Shown one piece after another: positions 4,788 to 6,233 of a DNA stretch of 6,233 nt (positions are counted from its first letter, which is position 1; each line of letters opens with the position of its first letter). Under the pieces are notes generated by a model. The model searched no databases. It was not told the origin of the DNA and saw only the letters and a program-made list of their open reading frames with translations. The translations under genes were made by a program, and so were the position numbers. Origin of the DNA: Planctomycetota bacterium. Lineage in GTDB: Bacteria > Planctomycetota > Phycisphaerae > WQYP01. Location of the stretch: assembly GCA_021838985.1 (NCBI GenBank), contig JAKCCC010000124.1, positions 1-6,233 on the forward strand, read 5' to 3'.

Positions 4788-6233
4788 GCCTGGATCCGCT
4801 CCTTTAATGCGGCGTAGGTCACCTGGTGCTTCTGGGCGATGGCCAGGGCGTAGGCGAGACCATCGGCCGGCCGGCGCTGCAGTTTGTAGGTGCGGACCGC
4901 CGGATTGGCCGGGTCGACCAGGCTGACGATGCTGACGGTTTTCTCGTTGAATGACGCCAGTTCATCCAGAAACGTGACGCAGACGCCCAGCAGATCCAAG
5001 TCGGAAATTCGCGCCATGATCCGCTGGCCCAGGTAAACCGCGTCTTGGAGTGTCGTTGACGAAAAAATCTCATTCATCACGATAAGGCTCTGGGGCGTGG
5101 CCTGGTCCAGGATGTGGCGAATGCGGACGAGGTCATCATGCAGTTTGCCGCGGAGTGTCGCCGGGTCTTCCTGCTTCTCAAAATAGGTGAAGATGCGGTC
5201 GCAGAGAAACAGACGCGCCTGGGCGCCTGGAACGGCGCAACCCAGAGCGGCTAGATAATGCAACTGGCCGAACATGCGGGCGAAAGTCGTTTTGCCCCCC
5301 TGGTTCGGCCCGGAGACGACGAAGACGCGTTCCGGCCCGCGCAGGAAAAAGTCATTGCGGATAAGGGGCGCTTTTTCGTCAATCAGTTTTCCGGCCAGCG
5401 CCAGATCAAACCCCTCCCGGACATCGATTTCTTTCGATTGATCGGAGAGGCGGGCGTAGCAGAAGTTCAGGCCGGCGCGGCGGAATCTTTCCAGATACGT
5501 CAGATACGCGATATAGAACTGCACCTCGCGGTCGAACCGGGCGATGGTTTCTTCCAGATAGCTCGTGTGCCGGGCCGCAAAGGCTTCCAGGGCTTGGAAG
5601 GCTTCCGGATGCAGGCGTGCGACGCGTGCAACCACCTGCGCCTGGATGGGGGTCATACAGGACGCGGCGGCCACTTTCGCGCGGTAGTCGCGCCCATTGC
5701 CGCGTCTGAATTTTGCGAACGTCGCTTCGACGATGGCGCTGTAGTCACTTTCACCGTGGTAGGGCCGCACCGTCACGCAGCCGTCATAAATAATCAGACT
5801 GTAGCGGATGGCAGCAAGGTCCGCCGCCAGTCTTGCCGCGTCCGAGGCCAGCGTCCTGAAGGGGGCCGCGGCCACATACTCGGCCAGATACGCGCGCCAC
5901 GCGCGCAGGCCGCGCGACTGCAGGTCCTCCCGGGCCAAACCATTGGCGAAGTGTTGGACCGCCTGGCAGTAGAGGCGTACCGCATTGAGCAGACGGCGTT
6001 CCGCGTCGTACTGGTAGTAGCGTTCCGTGGGGCGCGGCAGGCACAGGCGCATCTGGCGCATCGCCTGGGAGAAATTCTGAACGATCTGCCTTCGCCCCGG
6101 GTTTTCCAGGTCCCGCATGATTTCCTGGCGATAGGCAATCGCGTCAAGGCTATGCAAGGGACTGTGGAAGAAGGGCGTGAGATTGTACTCCCGCCAGTCG
6201 GCCGTAACCGCCTGCACGATCTGGTCGATCGGA
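4784..6233 (-). CDS. MutS-related ATPase, first gene of the pair (5' end outside the window)
   Basis: The frame is open to the right edge; in-window codons before the GTG at 6215-6217 (PIDQI) look like continuing MutS core sequence, so that GTG is not taken as the start and probably only a few dozen residues are missing. Numbering from that GTG codon, residues ~1-290 are helical core/lever (for example [20 protein letters not shown] at 12-31 and [18 protein letters not shown] at 222-239). The ATPase follows: Walker A GPNQGGKT at 303-310, [10 protein letters not shown] at 350-359, Walker B LIVMNEI at 378-384 with Asn382-Glu383, and VTFLDEL at 414-420, where MutS proteins usually have a His after the Thr. 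No mismatch-recognition domain is seen in the window. It ends with [17 protein letters not shown] and a TGA that overlaps the ATG of the second MutS-like gene. Being paralogous and translationally coupled, the two products are inferred to form a heterodimer. The promoter lies beyond the window. Confidence 0.88.
   Translation of the reverse strand, partial: PIDQIVQAVTADWREYNLTPFFHSPLHSLDAIAYRQEIMRDLENPGRRQIVQNFSQAMRQMRLCLPRPTERYYQYDAERRLLNAVRLYCQAVQHFANGLAREDLQSRGLRAWRAYLAEYVAAAPFRTLASDAARLAADLAAIRYSLIIYDGCVTVRPYHGESDYSAIVEATFAKFRRGNGRDYRAKVAAASCMTPIQAQVVARVARLHPEAFQALEAFAARHTSYLEETIARFDREVQFYIAYLTYLERFRRAGLNFCYARLSDQSKEIDVREGFDLALAGKLIDEKAPLIRNDFFLRGPERVFVVSGPNQGGKTTFARMFGQLHYLAALGCAVPGAQARLFLCDRIFTYFEKQEDPATLRGKLHDDLVRIRHILDQATPQSLIVMNEIFSSTTLQDAVYLGQRIMARISDLDLLGVCVTFLDELASFNEKTVSIVSLVDPANPAVRTYKLQRRPADGLAYALAIAQKHQVTYAALKERIQA
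4799..4804 (-). promoter_or_regulatory. Shine-Dalgarno site of the second MutS-like gene
   Basis: The minus strand reads AAGGAG, 11 bases before the ATG at 4787, inside the last codons of the upstream gene. The spacing is long, but with the ATGA overlap it fits coupled translation of the pair. Confidence 0.55.

Overview
The window is GC-rich bacterial DNA, very probably from a free-living organism with a large, repeat-littered genome. The intact genes use GC-rich codons and ATG/GTG starts with purine-rich Shine-Dalgarno sites. The noncoding parts carry the low-complexity and dispersed repeat filler often seen in Planctomycetota, Verrucomicrobiota and similar groups. That placement is an impression; no phylogenetic marker is present.

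The right half (3183-6233, minus strand) is the best-supported part. It holds two consecutive MutS-related ATPase genes joined by a 4-base ATGA overlap. The upstream gene runs off the right edge and lacks its N-terminus here; the downstream gene is complete at 534 residues. Both have the MutS core/lever region and an ABC-type ATPase domain. The complete protein has no N-terminal mismatch-recognition domain, and the partial one starts in the core with little apparently missing. The two share an unusual EDPxxxxGKL motif and a Walker B Asn-Glu, but differ at the histidine-loop position. They look like an obligate pair that could work as a heterodimer, acting on DNA structure or recombination rather than on classical mismatches.

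To the left on the minus strand (2596-2973) is a small two-repeat TPR protein whose GTG start is fixed by a strong GGAGG. It is separated from the MutS-like genes by about 210 bp containing two degenerate copies of a dispersed repeat in opposite orientation. One copy supplies the stop codon of the second MutS-like gene.

The left end (1-651, plus strand) encodes what looks like the C-terminal part of a site-specific DNA methyltransferase of a type III-like restriction-modification system, with an unrelated-looking first ~38 codons. It is followed by an unrecognised 229-codon reading frame (713-1402) that may or may not be a gene.

The middle (1403-2595) has no convincing intact gene. It holds a purine-rich tract, a C-rich tract with G-quadruplex potential on the minus strand, short tandem repeats, a ~30-bp repeat present twice, and a 62-codon protein-like frame without a start that looks like a gene remnant. 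It reads as a decayed or repeat-colonised junction between the plus-strand genes on the left and the minus-strand genes on the right. No tRNA, rRNA, CRISPR array, complete insertion sequence or convincing intrinsic terminator was seen.
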